From positions 186,001 through 250,000 of the forward strand of contig NZ_SNUW01000005.1 in NCBI RefSeq assembly GCF_004376845.1: a DNA stretch of 64,000 bases, in the 5' to 3' direction. The translations under genes were made by a program, and so were the position numbers. Of the stretch, positions 44,544 through 55,489 are shown piece after piece. The notes under the pieces are model-generated. The model was given only the letters and a program-made list of their open reading frames with translations, was not told the DNA's origin and did no database searches. The stretch is from Psychromonas algarum (GTDB lineage Bacteria; Pseudomonadota; Gammaproteobacteria; Enterobacterales; Psychromonadaceae). Every line of letters begins with the position of its first letter. The stretch's first letter is position 1.

Positions 44544-47354
44544 TTATTCTTCTTCAAAACCAAGCGCTTCATTTACTAGTGCTTTTTGTTGTTTAACATG
44601 CAGTGACATATAACCTACCGCCGTTGATGCTGATGCTGCTCGACCGGCATATTGCAAGCTTGCACCTTCAGGCATCACACCACGGAAGTGATGTTGACTA
44701 CAATACCAAGCGCCTTGATTCTGAGGCTCTTCTTGACACCATACAAATTCAGTCACATGGGCATATTGTTCAAGTAACGCATTCACTTCTTCAGTTGGGA
44801 ATGGGTATAGTTGTTCAATACGAATAATGGCAACATTATTAAGTTCTTCAGCACGACGTTTTTCTAATAGTTCGTAATAAACCTTACCACTACATAAAAC
44901 GATACGGTCTACCGCTTTAGGATCTAACTCATCAATTTCACCAATGGCATTTAAGAAAGTGCCAGAAGATAATTCATCTAAGCTTGATACTGCTAAAGGA
45001 TGACGTAATAAAGACTTAGGTGACATTACGATTAATGGACGACGCATTGAGCGAACAACTTGACGGCGTAACATATGGTAAACCTGTGCTGGTGTTGAAG
45101 GTACACAGACTTGCATATTATGCTCAGCACATAATTGTAAATAACGCTCTAAACGAGCTGATGAATGCTCAGGACCTTGACCTTCATAACCATGCGGTAA
45201 TAAAACAGTCAGACCACACATACGGCCCCACTTTTGCTCACCCGATGATAAAAATTGGTCAAATACAACTTGAGCACCATTTGCGAAGTCACCAAACTGT
45301 GCCTCCCAAATACATAAACCTTTTGGCGCAGCTGTGGAATAACCATATTCGAATGCTAAAACCGCTTCTTCTGATAACACAGAATCGTATACGTCAAAAT
45401 GCCCTTGATCTTCCGAAACATTTTTTAATGGTACGTATGTTTTTGATTCAGTTTGCTCATGCAAAACAGCATGACGATGGAAGAAAGTACCACGTCCAGA
45501 ATCTTGACCTACTAAACGAATATTGTATTTAGAATCAAGCAATGTTGCATAAGCGAGGTTTTCAGCAAAACCCCAATCACATAATTTTTCACCACGCGCC
45601 ATTGCAAGACGGTCGTTATAAATTTTGTTGATACGAGAATGTTGTTTTTGCTCTTCTGGATATTGGCTAATTGATTCGGCTAACTCAACTAAACGTTCTT
45701 TTGGAAAAGCCGCTTCATAACCAGCGTCCCAATCATGTTTTAGGTAAGGAGACCAATCAATTGAATGACCTTGTGATGCCTGCCATTCTTTAACAACACA
45801 CTCACCGTTATCTAATGCATCTCGGTAATCAGACACTAATTGTTTAGCAAAAGCAGCATCAATAACCCCTTCACTTTCTAATTGCTTAGAGTAGATGTCA
45901 CGAGGTGTTGGATGTTTTTTGATTTTTTGGTACATCACAGGCTGTGTTGCACTTGGCTCATCAGCTTCATTATGACCATGACGGCGGTAACAAACTAAAT
46001 CGATCACTACATCACGTTTGAATGTGTTGCGGAAATCAAGAGCGATTTGAGCCGCATGCATTACTGCTTCTGGATCATCTGCATTAACATGGAAAATAGG
46101 TGCTTGGACCATTTTTGCAATATCAGTACAGTAACGAGTAGAGCGAGTATCTTCAGGGTTAGAAGTTGTGAAACCAATTTGATTGTTAATAACAATACGA
46201 ACCGTACCACTTACTTTGAAAGCACGTGCTTGTGACATATTAAATGTCTCTTGCACAACACCTTGACCTGCAATTGCAGAGTCACCATGAATGGTAATAG
46301 GTAATACACTTTCACCAATACCATCTAAACGTTCTTGACGTGCTCGTACTGATCCTAAAACAACAGGATTAACGATTTCTAAATGAGATGGGTTAAATGC
46401 TAATGATAAATGCACATTACCTTTAGGTGTTTGGAAATCACTACTGAAACCTTGGTGGTATTTCACATCACTAGAACCATCGATATTAGCGTGTTTACCA
46501 GCAAACTCATTGAATAAATCTGTTGGTTTTTTACCGAGCACGTTTACTAACACATTCAAACGACCACGGTGAGCCATACCAATAACAACTTCTTGTGCGC
46601 CTTGCTCACCTGAACGGCGAATAATTTCTTTCAGCATAGGGACAAAAGAGTCACCACCTTCTAAAGAGAAACGTTTTGCACCAGGAAATTTAGAACCGAT
46701 GTAACGTTCTAGACCTTCTGCTGCTGTTAACTCTTCTAAGAAGCGGTGTTTTGCTTCATCACTGAATGATGGGCTACTTTCACTTGATTCAATACGATTT
46801 TGTATCCAACGTTTCTCTTCGGTATTCGTGATGTGCATATATTCCACACCTAACGAACCACAATAAGTACGCTTAAGTGATGCTAATAAGTCTTTTAAAA
46901 TCATAGTTTCATTGCCAGCAGCAAATGAACCTACATTGAAATTAGCATCTAAATCAGCCCCGCCTAACTCATGATAAAATGGGTCTAATTCTTTAATCGT
47001 TTCATGTTTAACCAAACCAAGTGGATCTAAATTAGCAACTTCATGACCACGGTTACGATATGCCCCGATCAATTGTAATACTTTCACTTGTTTTGCATCA
47101 TTGTGAACAGCACCTTCAGGCGGTGTAAAACATTTTGGCGCTTTTGCTGCATGTTTCATCTGTTCACGGATAACCGAGTGACGTTCTTCTGGAGAGTCAC
47201 TCACACTTGGTAATGCATCAAAGACTTCACGCCAATTAGCGTCCACTGAAAGTGGATCGTCTAAATAAGACTCATAGATGTCTTCGATGTAAGTAGAATT
47301 TGCCCCGGAAAGATGCGATGAGGCTAACCAAGTTTCCATTACATTAGTTGGCAT
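44544..47354 (-). CDS. sucA: 2-oxoglutarate dehydrogenase E1
   Basis: 936 residues. It decarboxylates 2-oxoglutarate with thiamine diphosphate. The N-terminal YIEDIYESYLDDP helix for complex binding, GMAHRGRLNVLVN, the ThDP motif GDSAIAGQGVVQET and VCYRRHGHNEADEPSATQP are intact. Length matches E. coli SucA (933). It lies between sdhB and sucB with short gaps. Confidence 0.97.
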   Translation of the reverse strand: MPTNVMETWLASSHLSGANSTYIEDIYESYLDDPLSVDANWREVFDALPSVSDSPEERHSVIREQMKHAAKAPKCFTPPEGAVHNDAKQVKVLQLIGAYRNRGHEVANLDPLGLVKHETIKELDPFYHELGGADLDANFNVGSFAAGNETMILKDLLASLKRTYCGSLGVEYMHITNTEEKRWIQNRIESSESSPSFSDEAKHRFLEELTAAEGLERYIGSKFPGAKRFSLEGGDSFVPMLKEIIRRSGEQGAQEVVIGMAHRGRLNVLVNVLGKKPTDLFNEFAGKHANIDGSSDVKYHQGFSSDFQTPKGNVHLSLAFNPSHLEIVNPVVLGSVRARQERLDGIGESVLPITIHGDSAIAGQGVVQETFNMSQARAFKVSGTVRIVINNQIGFTTSNPEDTRSTRYCTDIAKMVQAPIFHVNADDPEAVMHAAQIALDFRNTFKRDVVIDLVCYRRHGHNEADEPSATQPVMYQKIKKHPTPRDIYSKQLESEGVIDAAFAKQLVSDYRDALDNGECVVKEWQASQGHSIDWSPYLKHDWDAGYEAAFPKERLVELAESISQYPEEQKQHSRINKIYNDRLAMARGEKLCDWGFAENLAYATLLDSKYNIRLVGQDSGRGTFFHRHAVLHEQTESKTYVPLKNVSEDQGHFDVYDSVLSEEAVLAFEYGYSTAAPKGLCIWEAQFGDFANGAQVVFDQFLSSGEQKWGRMCGLTVLLPHGYEGQGPEHSSARLERYLQLCAEHNMQVCVPSTPAQVYHMLRRQVVRSMRRPLIVMSPKSLLRHPLAVSSLDELSSGTFLNAIGEIDELDPKAVDRIVLCSGKVYYELLEKRRAEELNNVAIIRIEQLYPFPTEEVNALLEQYAHVTEFVWCQEEPQNQGAWYCSQHHFRGVMPEGASLQYAGRAASASTAVGYMSLHVKQQKALVNEALGFEEE

Positions 47355-47397
47355 TAAAATTCCTTATTCCTATTTATTGTTTAATTATTAAACGTAA

Positions 47398-48111
47398 TTA
47401 AACAGCGCGTTGTAATAACATAGATTTAATTTTACCAATCGCTTTGGTTGGGTTTAATCCCTTAGGACAAACACTAACGCAGTTCATGATACCGTGACAA
47501 CGAAAAACACTAAAAGCATCATCTAAATTCGATAAGCGTTCTTCAGTTGCACTATCTCGACTATCGATAAGGAAACGGTATGCAGCTAATAAACCAGCTG
47601 GACCAATGAACTTATCTGGGTTCCACCAGAACGAAGGACAAGAAGTTGAACAACATGCACATAAAATACATTCGTACAAACCATCTAGTTTTTCGCGTTC
47701 TTCAGGAGATTGTTTAAACTCCCCTGCTGGCGGTGTGTTGCCATCAGTAATTAAAAATGGTTTCACCTTTTCATACTGCGTATAAAACTGTGTCATATCA
47801 ATCACTAAATCACGTACTACTGGTAGACCTGGTAATGGTCGCAACACTATCTTACCTTTAGAAAGTAAATCAGACAGTGGAGTAATACAAGCTAGTGCAT
47901 TTTTACCATTAATATTTAAACCATCACTACCACAAACTCCTTCACGACATGAACGACGGAAAGAAAGTGACTTATCTTGCTCTTTTAATGCAATCAATGC
48001 ATCTAGTACCATCATGTCAGAACCTTCAGGTATTTCAAGGCTCATCTCTTTCATTGATGGCTTATCATCAATATCAGGGTTGTAACGATAAACAGAAAAT
48101 ATAACTTTCAT
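47398..48111 (-). CDS. sdhB: Succinate dehydrogenase iron-sulfur subunit
   Basis: 237 residues. Cysteines for the [2Fe-2S] cluster (CREGVCGSDGLNINGKNALAC), the [4Fe-4S] cluster (CILCACCSTSC) and the [3Fe-4S] cluster (CHGIMNCVSVCPKGLNP) are all present. It passes electrons from SdhA to quinone at the inner membrane. Confidence 0.97.
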   Translation of the reverse strand: MKVIFSVYRYNPDIDDKPSMKEMSLEIPEGSDMMVLDALIALKEQDKSLSFRRSCREGVCGSDGLNINGKNALACITPLSDLLSKGKIVLRPLPGLPVVRDLVIDMTQFYTQYEKVKPFLITDGNTPPAGEFKQSPEEREKLDGLYECILCACCSTSCPSFWWNPDKFIGPAGLLAAYRFLIDSRDSATEERLSNLDDAFSVFRCHGIMNCVSVCPKGLNPTKAIGKIKSMLLQRAV

Positions 48112-48125
48112 AATTTAAAACCTTC

Positions 48126-49892
48126 TTAGTAAACACGTGCTTTAGGTGGGAAAGCTTCACGTAGTACAGGCGCCATATTAACGTCACGTTTACACATACT
48201 TTCTGTTTCAGGATTGAAGATACTGTGGTGTAACCAATTTGCATCATCACGATCAGGGAAGTCAAAGCGACTATGTGCACCACGACTTTCTGTACGGAAG
48301 TTTGCTGCTAATGCAGTTGAAAATGCTGTTTCCATTAAGTTATCTAATTCTAAACATTCGATACGGTTAGTATTAAATTCACTACTTTTATCATCTAATT
48401 TTGCATTCTTCAAACGTTCGCGTAAAACTCGTAACTCAGCAAGACCTTCTGCCATTGCTTCACCATCTCTAAATACTGAGAAGTTGTTTTGCATGCATTG
48501 CTGTAAATCTTTACGAATTTGGTTAGGACATTCAGTGCCATCGCCTTTCTCCCAACGATTAAAGCGTTCTAATGCGGCTTCAATATTCGCTTCAGTTGGT
48601 GCTTTAGCAGTATTTGTCTTAGTTAATACTTGGCCAAGATGTTTACCCGCTGCACGGCCAAATACAACTAAATCTAATAATGAGTTGCCACCTAAACGGT
48701 TTGCACCATGAACAGATACACTTGCAATTTCACCTACTGCAAATAAACCTTTCACTTCTACATCTTTACCATTTTCATCAAGTTTTAATACTTGACCATT
48801 CACCGTTGTTGGTACGCCACCCATCATGTAATGACACGTAGGAATAATTGGAATTGGCTCATGAACAGGATCAACGTGTGCGAAAGTACGAGATAATTCA
48901 CAGATCCCAGGTAAACGAGACTCTAAAACATCCTTTCCTAAATGGTCTAATTTCAATTTGATGTGTGTGCCCCATGGACCTTCACAGCCACGACCTTCAC
49001 GAATTTCAATCATGATAGAGCGAGCAACAACGTCACGGCCAGCTAAATCTTTTGCATTTGGCGCATAACGTTCCATGAAGCGTTCGCCGTCTTTATTAAG
49101 AAGATAACCACCTTCACCACGACAACCTTCAGTCACTAATACACCTGCACCAGCAATACCGGTTGGATGGAACTGCCACATTTCCATATCCTGTACAGGA
49201 ACACCTGCACGTAATGCCATACCAACACCGTCACCAGTATTAATGTGAGCATTCGTAGTAGAAGCGTAAATACGACCTGCACCACCAGTAGCTAAAACTG
49301 TTGCTTGAGCTTTAAATACACACACTTCACCACTTTCAATATCAATTGCAGTACAACCAACCACATCACCATCATCATTTTTAATTAAATCAAGTGCATA
49401 CCACTCAGAGAAAATGGTTGTTTTGTTTTTAACGTTTTGTTGGTAAAGCGTATGTAACAATGCATGACCTGTACGATCAGCAGCTGCCGCAGTACGCGCA
49501 GCTTGTTCACCACCAAATTCTTTCGATTGACCACCAAATGGACGTTGATAAACTGAACCATCTTCGAAACGAGAAAATGGCAAGCCCATATTTTCAAGTT
49601 CACGAACAGCATCAGGACCTTCTTTACACATAAACTCGATAGCGTCTTGGTCACCAATAAAATCAGAACCTTTAACGGTATCGTACATGTGCCATTCCCA
49701 GTTATCTGGATGAGAGTTACCTAATGCTACGGTAATACCACCTTGAGCAGATACTGTATGAGAACGTGTTGGAAATACTTTAGTAATCAACGCACAACTT
49801 TTGCCTTCTTGCGAAATAGATAATGCCGCGCGCATACCTGCACCACCAGCACCAATAACAATCGCATCAAATTCACGAATAGGTAAACTCAC
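48126..49892 (-). CDS. sdhA: Succinate dehydrogenase flavoprotein subunit
   Basis: About 588 residues. FAD-binding [17 protein letters not shown], the covalent FAD His in [11 protein letters not shown], active-site [11 protein letters not shown] and the Arg/His region [14 protein letters not shown] are present. I prefer the GTG at 49892 as start: it lies one base after the sdhD stop and has GGGGTG in front. A GTG at 49901 is also in frame. Oxidises succinate to fumarate. Confidence 0.96.
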   Translation of the reverse strand: MSLPIREFDAIVIGAGGAGMRAALSISQEGKSCALITKVFPTRSHTVSAQGGITVALGNSHPDNWEWHMYDTVKGSDFIGDQDAIEFMCKEGPDAVRELENMGLPFSRFEDGSVYQRPFGGQSKEFGGEQAARTAAAADRTGHALLHTLYQQNVKNKTTIFSEWYALDLIKNDDGDVVGCTAIDIESGEVCVFKAQATVLATGGAGRIYASTTNAHINTGDGVGMALRAGVPVQDMEMWQFHPTGIAGAGVLVTEGCRGEGGYLLNKDGERFMERYAPNAKDLAGRDVVARSIMIEIREGRGCEGPWGTHIKLKLDHLGKDVLESRLPGICELSRTFAHVDPVHEPIPIIPTCHYMMGGVPTTVNGQVLKLDENGKDVEVKGLFAVGEIASVSVHGANRLGGNSLLDLVVFGRAAGKHLGQVLTKTNTAKAPTEANIEAALERFNRWEKGDGTECPNQIRKDLQQCMQNNFSVFRDGEAMAEGLAELRVLRERLKNAKLDDKSSEFNTNRIECLELDNLMETAFSTALAANFRTESRGAHSRFDFPDRDDANWLHHSIFNPETESMCKRDVNMAPVLREAFPPKARVY

Positions 49893-49893
49893 C

Positions 49894-50238
49894 TTAAACA
49901 CCCCACAAAATTACAAAACCAAAAATAACGTATATAAATGCAACTGTTGTTAACACAAACTGTAATGTGCCACGTAATAACGTACATTTAACGTAATCTG
50001 TTAATACTTGCCAAACACCAATCCATGCATGAACTAACATTGCCACTAAAGCCATTAATGTAAATACTTTAGTAAACGTTAATGAGAAAAAGCCTGTCCA
50101 TACTTGATAGCTCATATCTGCAGAAACAATAAAGCCTACAAAATATAATATGTAGGCTAATAGAATAACTGCACTGGCACGAATCAAGATGTAATCATGT
50201 ACACCACTGCGCCCAAATGTTCCTGCAACCTTTACCAT
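49894..50238 (-). CDS. sdhD: Succinate dehydrogenase membrane anchor, SdhD
   Basis: 114 residues with three membrane segments. The start ATG at 50238 ([23 protein letters not shown]) overlaps the sdhC stop by seven bases; the frame continues upstream through sdhC DNA, which is a shadow. [13 protein letters not shown] carries the conserved Asp-Tyr of the quinone site. Length matches E. coli SdhD (115). Confidence 0.94.
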   Translation of the reverse strand: MVKVAGTFGRSGVHDYILIRASAVILLAYILYFVGFIVSADMSYQVWTGFFSLTFTKVFTLMALVAMLVHAWIGVWQVLTDYVKCTLLRGTLQFVLTTVAFIYVIFGFVILWGV

Positions 50239-50606
50239 ACTAAAATCCCCGCTAATACCGATAATACAACTGTGAGAGCAAAGCCCACTTTTGCACTTAA
50301 TGAAGCACTTTCTAAATCTTCCCAATGACCTAAGTCTTGAATCATATGACGAACACCAAATACAGCGTGGTATGCTAGTCCTGTTAATGATCCCCAGAAA
50401 ATGAATTCAACAATGAATAAGTCAAAATAACTTTGTACACGTTGGAAGTCTTCAGCGGAGGATAATGAACAATTAAGGAGGATTAGGAATATTGCTAAAG
50501 CAATAAAAACGATGATCCCAGAAACACGATGCAAAATTGATGCAATTGCTGTAACGGGAAATTTAACCGTAGATAGGTCTAAATTTTTTGGTCTCTCTTT
50601 GCGCAC
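50232..50606 (-). CDS. sdhC: Succinate dehydrogenase cytochrome b556 subunit, SdhC
   Basis: 124 residues, GTG start with AAGAGA upstream. The family motif ILHRVSG (quinone site Ser/Arg region) and the heme-ligand motif HAVFGVRHMIQDLG are present, with three membrane segments. First gene of sdhCDAB-sucABCD. Confidence 0.94.
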   Translation of the reverse strand: MRKERPKNLDLSTVKFPVTAIASILHRVSGIIVFIALAIFLILLNCSLSSAEDFQRVQSYFDLFIVEFIFWGSLTGLAYHAVFGVRHMIQDLGHWEDLESASLSAKVGFALTVVLSVLAGILVW

Positions 50607-50665
50607 AATTTATCTCTTTTTTAATGGCCAATTACAAGGGGTTGTTTCACAATTGCTATTGTTAG

Positions 50666-50685
50666 CACATTGTTAATACAATGTG
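50666..50685. promoter_or_regulatory. ArcA-like inverted repeat between sdhC and gltA
   Basis: CACATTG-TTAATA-CAATGTG has seven-base arms. Within it GTTAATACAATGTGA resembles the direct-repeat ArcA box (GTTAA, six bases, GTTAA). ArcA represses sdh and gltA in enteric bacteria. Position about 60 bases upstream of sdhC fits. The rest of the 350-base divergent region must hold both promoters. Confidence 0.45.
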
Positions 50686-50955
50686 ACGCGCATAAGCTTT
50701 TTTTTGTGATATAGGCACAATATAAAATGGATTTTCTGCCTTATAAGTCACAAATTAATATTATTGCTTCTGCTCAGTAATTTCGGGGACTTACAACATA
50801 TTATCAAGTATTAATCTTTTTAAAAAAACATTGATCCATCACAATTTTTATGTCACTTCTCAAAGTTTAAATGTTAAATTTGACAAGGTCATTTTAAGCC
50901 TGTAAAAATATGCGCAACAAAAAACATCTAAAAATTTTAGACAAGGGAGAAAATA

Positions 50956-52251
50956 ATGTCGGATAAAACTGCAATACTTCATTTACCAGGACAAGAACCT
51001 GTAGAATTACCAATCTTAACAGGCTCAGCAGGTAATGATGTAATTGATATCCGTAGCTTAGGAAAAACTGGCTACTTCACTTACGACCCAGGATTTCTTG
51101 CAACTGCTTCTTGTGAATCAGCAATCACATACATTGATGGTGATAAAGGTATTCTTTTACACAGAGGTTATGCGATAGATGAATTAGCCGAAAAGTCAGA
51201 TTATTTAGAAGTATGTTATCTATTATTAAACGGCCAACTACCAACTATAGAAGAATTTGCTAAATTTAAACACATTGTTCTCCACCACACTATGTTACAT
51301 GAGCAATTAGTTTCTTTTTACCGTGGTTTTCGTCGTGACTCTCATCCAATGGCTATCATGTGTGGTGTTGTTGGTGCTCTATCTGCTTTCTACCATGATT
51401 CTTTAGATATCACTAACGAATCTCACCGTGAAATTGCGGCATTCCGTTTAATTTCAAAAATGCCTACACTAGCAGCAATGAGCTACAAATACTCAATGGG
51501 ACAACCATTTGTATCTCCAGATAATTCACTATCTTACGCTGGTAACTTCTTAAAAATGATGTTTGCTATTCCTTGTGAACCGTATGTTGTGAATCCTGTA
51601 CTAGAAAGTGCAATGGATAAAATCCTAATTCTACATGCTGATCACGAGCAAAATGCTTCTACATCGACAGTACGTTTAGCGGGTTCTTCAGGTGCTAACC
51701 CATTTGCATGTATCGCGGCTGGTATTGCTTCTCTATGGGGTCCTGCTCACGGCGGTGCTAACGAAGCTTGTCTAGAAATGTTAGAAGAAATTGGTAGTGT
51801 TGATCGTATTCCAGAGTTTATTGCACGCGCTAAAGATAAAAATGACCCATTCCGCCTAATGGGTTTTGGTCATCGTGTTTATAAAAACCATGATCCTCGT
51901 GCAACGGTAATGCGTAAAACATGTCACGAAGTATTAGATGATCTAAACATTGATGATCCACTACTAGATGTGGCAATGGAATTAGAGCGTATTGCACTTG
52001 AAGACCCATACTTCATCGAGAAAAAACTTTATCCTAATGTAGATTTCTACTCGGGTATTGTTTTACGTGCAATGGGTATTCCACGTACTATGTTTACGGT
52101 AATCTTCGCTATTTCTCGTACTATTGGTTGGATTTCACACTGGAAAGAAATGCTAGATCAACCAGGCCAAAAAATTGGTCGTCCTCGCCAGTTGTACACA
52201 GGTGAAGTTGATTTAAATTATCCTAAACGTGTTGATACTTTCCTTTTATAG
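50956..52251 (+). CDS. gltA: Citrate synthase, type II
   Basis: 431 residues. It condenses oxaloacetate and acetyl-CoA. Catalytic His in [11 protein letters not shown], second His in [12 protein letters not shown] and Asp in [11 protein letters not shown] are present. The N-terminal extension is that of the hexameric, NADH-sensitive type of Gram-negative bacteria. AAGGGAG stands before the ATG. Divergent from sdhC, as in E. coli. Confidence 0.97.
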   Translation: MSDKTAILHLPGQEPVELPILTGSAGNDVIDIRSLGKTGYFTYDPGFLATASCESAITYIDGDKGILLHRGYAIDELAEKSDYLEVCYLLLNGQLPTIEEFAKFKHIVLHHTMLHEQLVSFYRGFRRDSHPMAIMCGVVGALSAFYHDSLDITNESHREIAAFRLISKMPTLAAMSYKYSMGQPFVSPDNSLSYAGNFLKMMFAIPCEPYVVNPVLESAMDKILILHADHEQNASTSTVRLAGSSGANPFACIAAGIASLWGPAHGGANEACLEMLEEIGSVDRIPEFIARAKDKNDPFRLMGFGHRVYKNHDPRATVMRKTCHEVLDDLNIDDPLLDVAMELERIALEDPYFIEKKLYPNVDFYSGIVLRAMGIPRTMFTVIFAISRTIGWISHWKEMLDQPGQKIGRPRQLYTGEVDLNYPKRVDTFLL

Positions 52252-52301
52252 TCGCACCACTTAGTGTCACAGCTAAGTGCAATGATTAAGTAAATACCTC
52301 T

Positions 52302-52329
52302 AAAGCCAGTATTGATACTGGCTTTTTTT
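52302..52329 (+). terminator. Terminator after gltA
   Basis: AAAGCCAGTA pairs with TACTGGCTTT around four bases and is followed by T residues. Confidence 0.9.
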
Positions 52330-52404
52330 ATTGCTAAAAATAATACCAATTGCATTTAGTATGTGATTTGATCTATTCAAAGTAACAAAATGATTGAAGA
52401 AATT

Positions 52405-53118
52405 ATGTCTAAACAATTATTTGCATTATCTAATACTGACACCTATTTTCCTGATCCGAATAAAGCATTAAACGATCCTGAAGGTTTACTGGCGATTGGT
52501 GGAGATTTATCTAGCAAACGTTTAATCAATGCCTATCAACAAGCTATCTTCCCGTGGTTTTCCAAGGGAGAGCCTATTTTATGGTGGAGCCCCGCTGAAC
52601 GTGCAGTGATCCAACCTGAACACGTTCATATCAGTAAAAGTATGAGTAAATTCATACGTCATACCGATCTTACAATCACTGTTAATCATGATTTTTCATC
52701 TGTGATTGAAGCATGCTCTCTGCCACGTCAAAAACAAGCTGAGACATGGATAAGCCCTGCTATTAAACAAGCTTATAAAGAGTTACATCAATTAGGTTAT
52801 GCTCATTCAATTGAGGTATGGAATGGTGAATTATTAGTTGCTGGATTATATGGGGTAAACGTCGGAGGCATCTTCTGTGGCGAGTCTATGTTCCAACAGC
52901 AGACGAATGCATCAAAGCTTGCTTTTATTGCATTATGTCGTCATTTTTCGGCGCATCAAGGACAACTTATTGATTGCCAAATGATGACACCTCATTTAGC
53001 AAGTATGGGGGTCGAGGCAAATACAAGAGAACAATTTTTAACACAGTTATCACTATTTAAAGAAGCCTCATTAGATGAACATTGCTGGCAACAACAAATT
53101 CTATTACTGACCCCTTAA
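52405..53118 (+). CDS. aat: Leucyl/phenylalanyl-tRNA-protein transferase
   Basis: About 237 residues. It adds Leu or Phe to N-terminal Arg or Lys of proteins for ClpAP degradation. Family motifs are FPDPNKALNDPEGLLAIGGDL, YQQAIFPWFSKGEPILWWSP, GVNVGGIFCGESMFQ and DCQMMTPHLASMGV. The ATG at 52390 is in frame, but homologues begin near MSKQLFAL and GAAGA stands before 52405. Confidence 0.94.
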   Translation: MSKQLFALSNTDTYFPDPNKALNDPEGLLAIGGDLSSKRLINAYQQAIFPWFSKGEPILWWSPAERAVIQPEHVHISKSMSKFIRHTDLTITVNHDFSSVIEACSLPRQKQAETWISPAIKQAYKELHQLGYAHSIEVWNGELLVAGLYGVNVGGIFCGESMFQQQTNASKLAFIALCRHFSAHQGQLIDCQMMTPHLASMGVEANTREQFLTQLSLFKEASLDEHCWQQQILLLTP

Positions 53119-53205
53119 TCAAGTTAAGAATAAAGTCATGGAATAACACGCACTTTATAAACCTCTTAACTAGAAGTTAAATAAAATGCGCCTTATTGAA
53201 GATTA

Positions 53206-53610
53206 TTATTTATTGATTAACTGGCTGTTGATTGCACCTAGAACTGCTTTTCGTGTAATTAAACCAACATACTCAGCATCTTCATTTAATACTGGATACA
53301 TTTTAGGTTTTTCATGGATCATCTTCTGTGCCAAGTCCACGATACTTAACGTACCTTGTACTGCCAAAGGAGCACAAGACATCACGTCTCCTACTAATGC
53401 AGCATGTTCACTGTAGTAATTAGCTTCAATAATTTTAGCTAAGCAATCTTGCTCAGATAACCAGCCTACAACATGCCCTTCTTGATTAACAACAGGACCA
53501 CCGATTAGGCTTGAAGCTAGTAGTTTATCTACTGCTGCTTCTAAATTCATATCTTCAGTAAATGAAATGCTTTTACCTGTCATAAATTGTTTTACTTGTA
53601 AATTTTCCAT
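53206..53610 (-). CDS. Two-CBS-domain protein
   Basis: 134 residues made of one CBS pair: VKQFMTGKSISFTEDMNLEAAVDKLL with GGPVVNQEGHVVGWLSEQD, then VMSCAPLAVQGTLSIVDLAQKM with YPVLNEDAEYVGLITRKAVL. CBS pairs bind adenine nucleotides. No other domain is attached. Role unknown; likely a small energy or metal-status sensor. Confidence 0.87.
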   Translation of the reverse strand: MENLQVKQFMTGKSISFTEDMNLEAAVDKLLASSLIGGPVVNQEGHVVGWLSEQDCLAKIIEANYYSEHAALVGDVMSCAPLAVQGTLSIVDLAQKMIHEKPKMYPVLNEDAEYVGLITRKAVLGAINSQLINK

Positions 53611-53741
53611 ATCTTATATTTCCTTTATTAGATAATTCAATCTAACCCTTTTTTAAAAGAAAGTCGATATTTCAAAGGAGATAAAAGAAGATAGTATGCT
53701 AAAATATTTTCTTTATATATCAATCAACAAAGGGTCTTAAT

Positions 53742-54287
53742 ATGGCTTCATTACAAGAGCAATTAATGAATTCAGGCTTAGTAAATAAGCAAAAAGCAAA
53801 ACAAGCACAAACTGAAAAACGCCGTCAAGCAAAGCAAAAAAAGAAAAAAGGATCCGTGGTGGTTTCTGATGTGCAACTTGCAGTACAAGAAAAAGCTGAA
53901 TTACAAAAACAAAAAGACCTACTGAATAATCAACAAACACAAGAACAGTTAGCAATTCGTGCCGCACATGGGAAATTAATCCAAATGATCGCGCAACATT
54001 GCGAAAAAGATTATCAGGGTGAATTAGATTATCACTTTACTTATGATAATAAAGTTAAACGCATTGCGGTTACTAAAACGATCCAACAAGGTTTAATTAA
54101 AGGTGCTTTTGCTATTTGTGTTTTGAATGAAGAATTTTATTTAATCAATAAAGAAGCAGCAGGAAAATTACGTGCCATTGACGAATCAGTATTAGTTGCT
54201 CTTCATGATCAAACTGAGAATAAATCATCTGAGGTTGAAGATGATCCTTATGCTGAGTTTGCAATACCAGATGATTTGATGTGGTAA
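53742..54287 (+). CDS. DUF2058 (YaiL-type) protein
   Basis: 181 residues. It begins MASLQEQLMNSGLVNKQKAKQAQ and has a long Lys/Arg/Gln helix (about 15-75), then a small conserved domain (DYHFTYDNKVKRIAV, GAFAICVLNEEFYLI). This is the DUF2058/YaiL family. The basic helix suggests nucleic-acid or ribosome contact (inference). Confidence 0.85.
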   Translation: MASLQEQLMNSGLVNKQKAKQAQTEKRRQAKQKKKKGSVVVSDVQLAVQEKAELQKQKDLLNNQQTQEQLAIRAAHGKLIQMIAQHCEKDYQGELDYHFTYDNKVKRIAVTKTIQQGLIKGAFAICVLNEEFYLINKEAAGKLRAIDESVLVALHDQTENKSSEVEDDPYAEFAIPDDLMW

Positions 54288-54341
54288 CAATAAGGTGCCA
54301 GTTAAGCCATTCTTTAGCTTAGCTGGCAATCATAACAGTAG

Positions 54342-55370
54342 TTACGCCTGTAATCGTAAAGACGCCGTTAATAAGCACAGAGCCCCTTCTAAATCGAGAT
54401 TATTTAATGCAACAGAAGCTTGCTCTTGCACAATAGGTTTAGCATGAATAGCAATACCCAAAGCAGATGCAGCCATCATCACTAAATCATTTGCGCCATC
54501 ACCAATAGCAACAGTCTGTGATGCTGCTATATCATATCTGCTAGCTAATTCATGTAAAGTTCTTGCTTTAACATCCGCATTTACAATTTCACCCGTCACT
54601 TCACCAGTTAATGTATTATCGATAATTTCTAATGTGTTGGCATAAGCCGCATCAAAACCATGATCATCTTTTAAACGATTTGCAAAATAAGTAAAACCAC
54701 CAGATGCAATGGCCACTTTCCAATTCGCAGCTTTTAAACCAGCAATTAACGGTATTAATCCCGGCATCAGCGGCATATTATCAGCCACCTCTTTAATTAA
54801 ACTTTCTGGTGCACCTGCTAATTTCCCAACACGCGTACGTAAACTGCCATTAAAATCTAATTCACCACGCATAGCGGCAGCAGTCACCGCCGAAACTTGT
54901 TCACCCACACCGTACAAACGAGCAATTTCATCAATACATTCAATTTGAATTGTAGTTGAGTCCATATCCATTAACACCAAACCAGGTTTAGTGAAATCAG
55001 GTAAACTAGCTACTAAAGCAAAGTCACAGCCGACTTCCAGTGCAAATGCTTTAATTGCTTGTTGTAATACTTGAGGCGCTTTATTTAATGAAAAACGAAT
55101 AAAACTGACTTGTTCTACACTGCCTAAGTTAGCTAACAGGACTTTTGTTACAGCTTGTTCTAGCAAGCAAGTTTTCAAAGCATTTAATACACTAGTCGAT
55201 AATTCTTTGCCCATCAGAACTAATTCAGATTGGACAGAAAAGGTGCTATCAACATTTTCGTTTATCAAAAATAACGATTGCTTTGCCGCTAAATCACTGA
55301 GTAAATCAGATTTCCATTCCATAATTGAAAGAGAATTGGCAGGGACTTGAAGTGTTTTGCTTATTTCCAC
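54342..55370 (-). CDS. serB: Phosphoserine phosphatase
   Basis: 342 residues. HAD motif I is LVLMDMDSTTIQIECIDEIA, motif II VAIASGGFTYF and motif III AIGDGANDLVMM. The N-terminal extension of about 130 residues resembles the regulatory part of E. coli SerB. It performs the last step of serine synthesis. Divergent from the smp-like gene, as in E. coli. Confidence 0.95.
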   Translation of the reverse strand: MEISKTLQVPANSLSIMEWKSDLLSDLAAKQSLFLINENVDSTFSVQSELVLMGKELSTSVLNALKTCLLEQAVTKVLLANLGSVEQVSFIRFSLNKAPQVLQQAIKAFALEVGCDFALVASLPDFTKPGLVLMDMDSTTIQIECIDEIARLYGVGEQVSAVTAAAMRGELDFNGSLRTRVGKLAGAPESLIKEVADNMPLMPGLIPLIAGLKAANWKVAIASGGFTYFANRLKDDHGFDAAYANTLEIIDNTLTGEVTGEIVNADVKARTLHELASRYDIAASQTVAIGDGANDLVMMAASALGIAIHAKPIVQEQASVALNNLDLEGALCLLTASLRLQA

Positions 55371-55489
55371 TGTAATATACCTATGTAGTTAATTGCTTTA
55401 TAAATAAAGACTTAAAAATAATTGCAAACAAGATAACGATTGCTCATTTATAATGCAAGCGCAGATGGAATAACTAAGGAATTAAACAA

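Noticed and set aside
50704-50720. CRP site in the sdhC-gltA region (TTGTGATATAGGCACAA)
   Set aside because: The half-sites have a five-base rather than six-base spacing, so the match is weak.
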